Source of the DNA: CAYVUV01 sp964455095
GTDB lineage: Bacteria; Desulfobacterota; Binatia; HRBIN30; CADEER01
DNA length: 5,299 nt
Direction of reading: 5' to 3'
NCBI GenBank assembly: GCA_964455095.1
Contig: CAYVUV010000001.1
Coordinates: 1-5,299 of the forward strand
Under the pieces are notes generated by a model that ran no database searches, was not told where the DNA came from, and saw nothing but the letters and a program-made list of their open reading frames with translations. Positions 5,191 to 5,299 of this stretch are shown here, piece after piece. Every line of letters starts with the position of its first letter. Positions within the stretch are counted from its first letter, which is position 1. The position numbers and the translations under genes are program-made.

Positions 5191-5299
5191 TCAGCGCTTG
5201 GGTGCAACCAGCGCGAAATTGGCGCCCTGGGGGTCGAGCGCTTGCACGATCCACCTTCCACCCGGGACCTCGTGCGGGCCCATCAGCACCTGGCCGCCA
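5191..5299 (-). CDS. VOC (glyoxalase/bleomycin-resistance) family protein, C-terminal fragment
   Basis: The minus strand from the window edge to the TGA at 5193-5191 reads 35 codons containing GGQVLMGPHEVPGG, RWIVQALDPQGANFALV and a final APKR. This matches the closing strands of vicinal-oxygen-chelate domain proteins of the two-domain glyoxalase-like group. There the segment 'G.V..GP...PGG.....DPQGA.FAL' ends the last beta-alpha-beta-beta-beta unit. The start and most of the protein lie beyond position 5299. VOC proteins bind a metal and act as dioxygenases, lyases, isomerases or antibiotic-binding proteins; which applies cannot be told from this piece. It converges on the methyltransferase gene across the hairpin at 5107-5146. 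Confidence 0.75.
   Translation of the reverse strand, partial: GGQVLMGPHEVPGGRWIVQALDPQGANFALVAPKR

Overview
This 5.3-kb window is GC-rich bacterial chromosomal DNA, densely packed with genes and strongly GC-biased at third codon positions. The protein families resemble those of environmental Pseudomonadota or related high-GC phyla. The sequence alone does not settle the taxon. There is no rRNA, tRNA, CRISPR array, insertion sequence, integrase or phage gene, and no stretch longer than about 135 bp lacks a gene.

Layout. Positions 32-3749 carry four genes on the minus strand. In transcription order they are a DUF488-family protein (3749-3363), a GT-C fold glycosyltransferase of family 39 (3284-1758), a metallo-beta-lactamase-fold hydrolase with a C-terminal winged-helix-like domain (1660-731) and a DsbA/GST-kappa-fold protein of the 2-hydroxychromene-2-carboxylate isomerase type (682-32). 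The gaps are 78, 97 and 48 bp. The last two genes look like a two-gene operon. The first two may be co-transcribed, but their gap holds two small hairpins. A 133-bp divergent intergenic region (3750-3882) separates this block from a small Rieske [2Fe-2S] ferredoxin on the plus strand (3883-4203). Next comes an FkbM-type SAM-dependent methyltransferase (4311-5099), preceded by a near-consensus sigma70-type promoter only 14 bp from its ATG. The window closes with the C-terminal 35 codons of a minus-strand VOC (glyoxalase-like) protein that converges on the methyltransferase. The two are separated by a long imperfect hairpin that is probably a bidirectional terminator.

How the genes work together. 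No single pathway is obvious. The isomerase-like protein, the metallo-hydrolase, the Rieske ferredoxin and the VOC protein are all families common in aromatic or xenobiotic catabolism and detoxification. The GT39 enzyme and the FkbM methyltransferase are typical of cell-surface glycan or lipid modification. I see a mixed housekeeping/accessory region, not a recognisable new defence or mobile system. The observations most worth a second look are regulatory: the almost leaderless methyltransferase transcript, the inverted repeat touching its -35 box, the palindrome in the divergent promoter region, and a start-codon conflict in the metallo-hydrolase gene.
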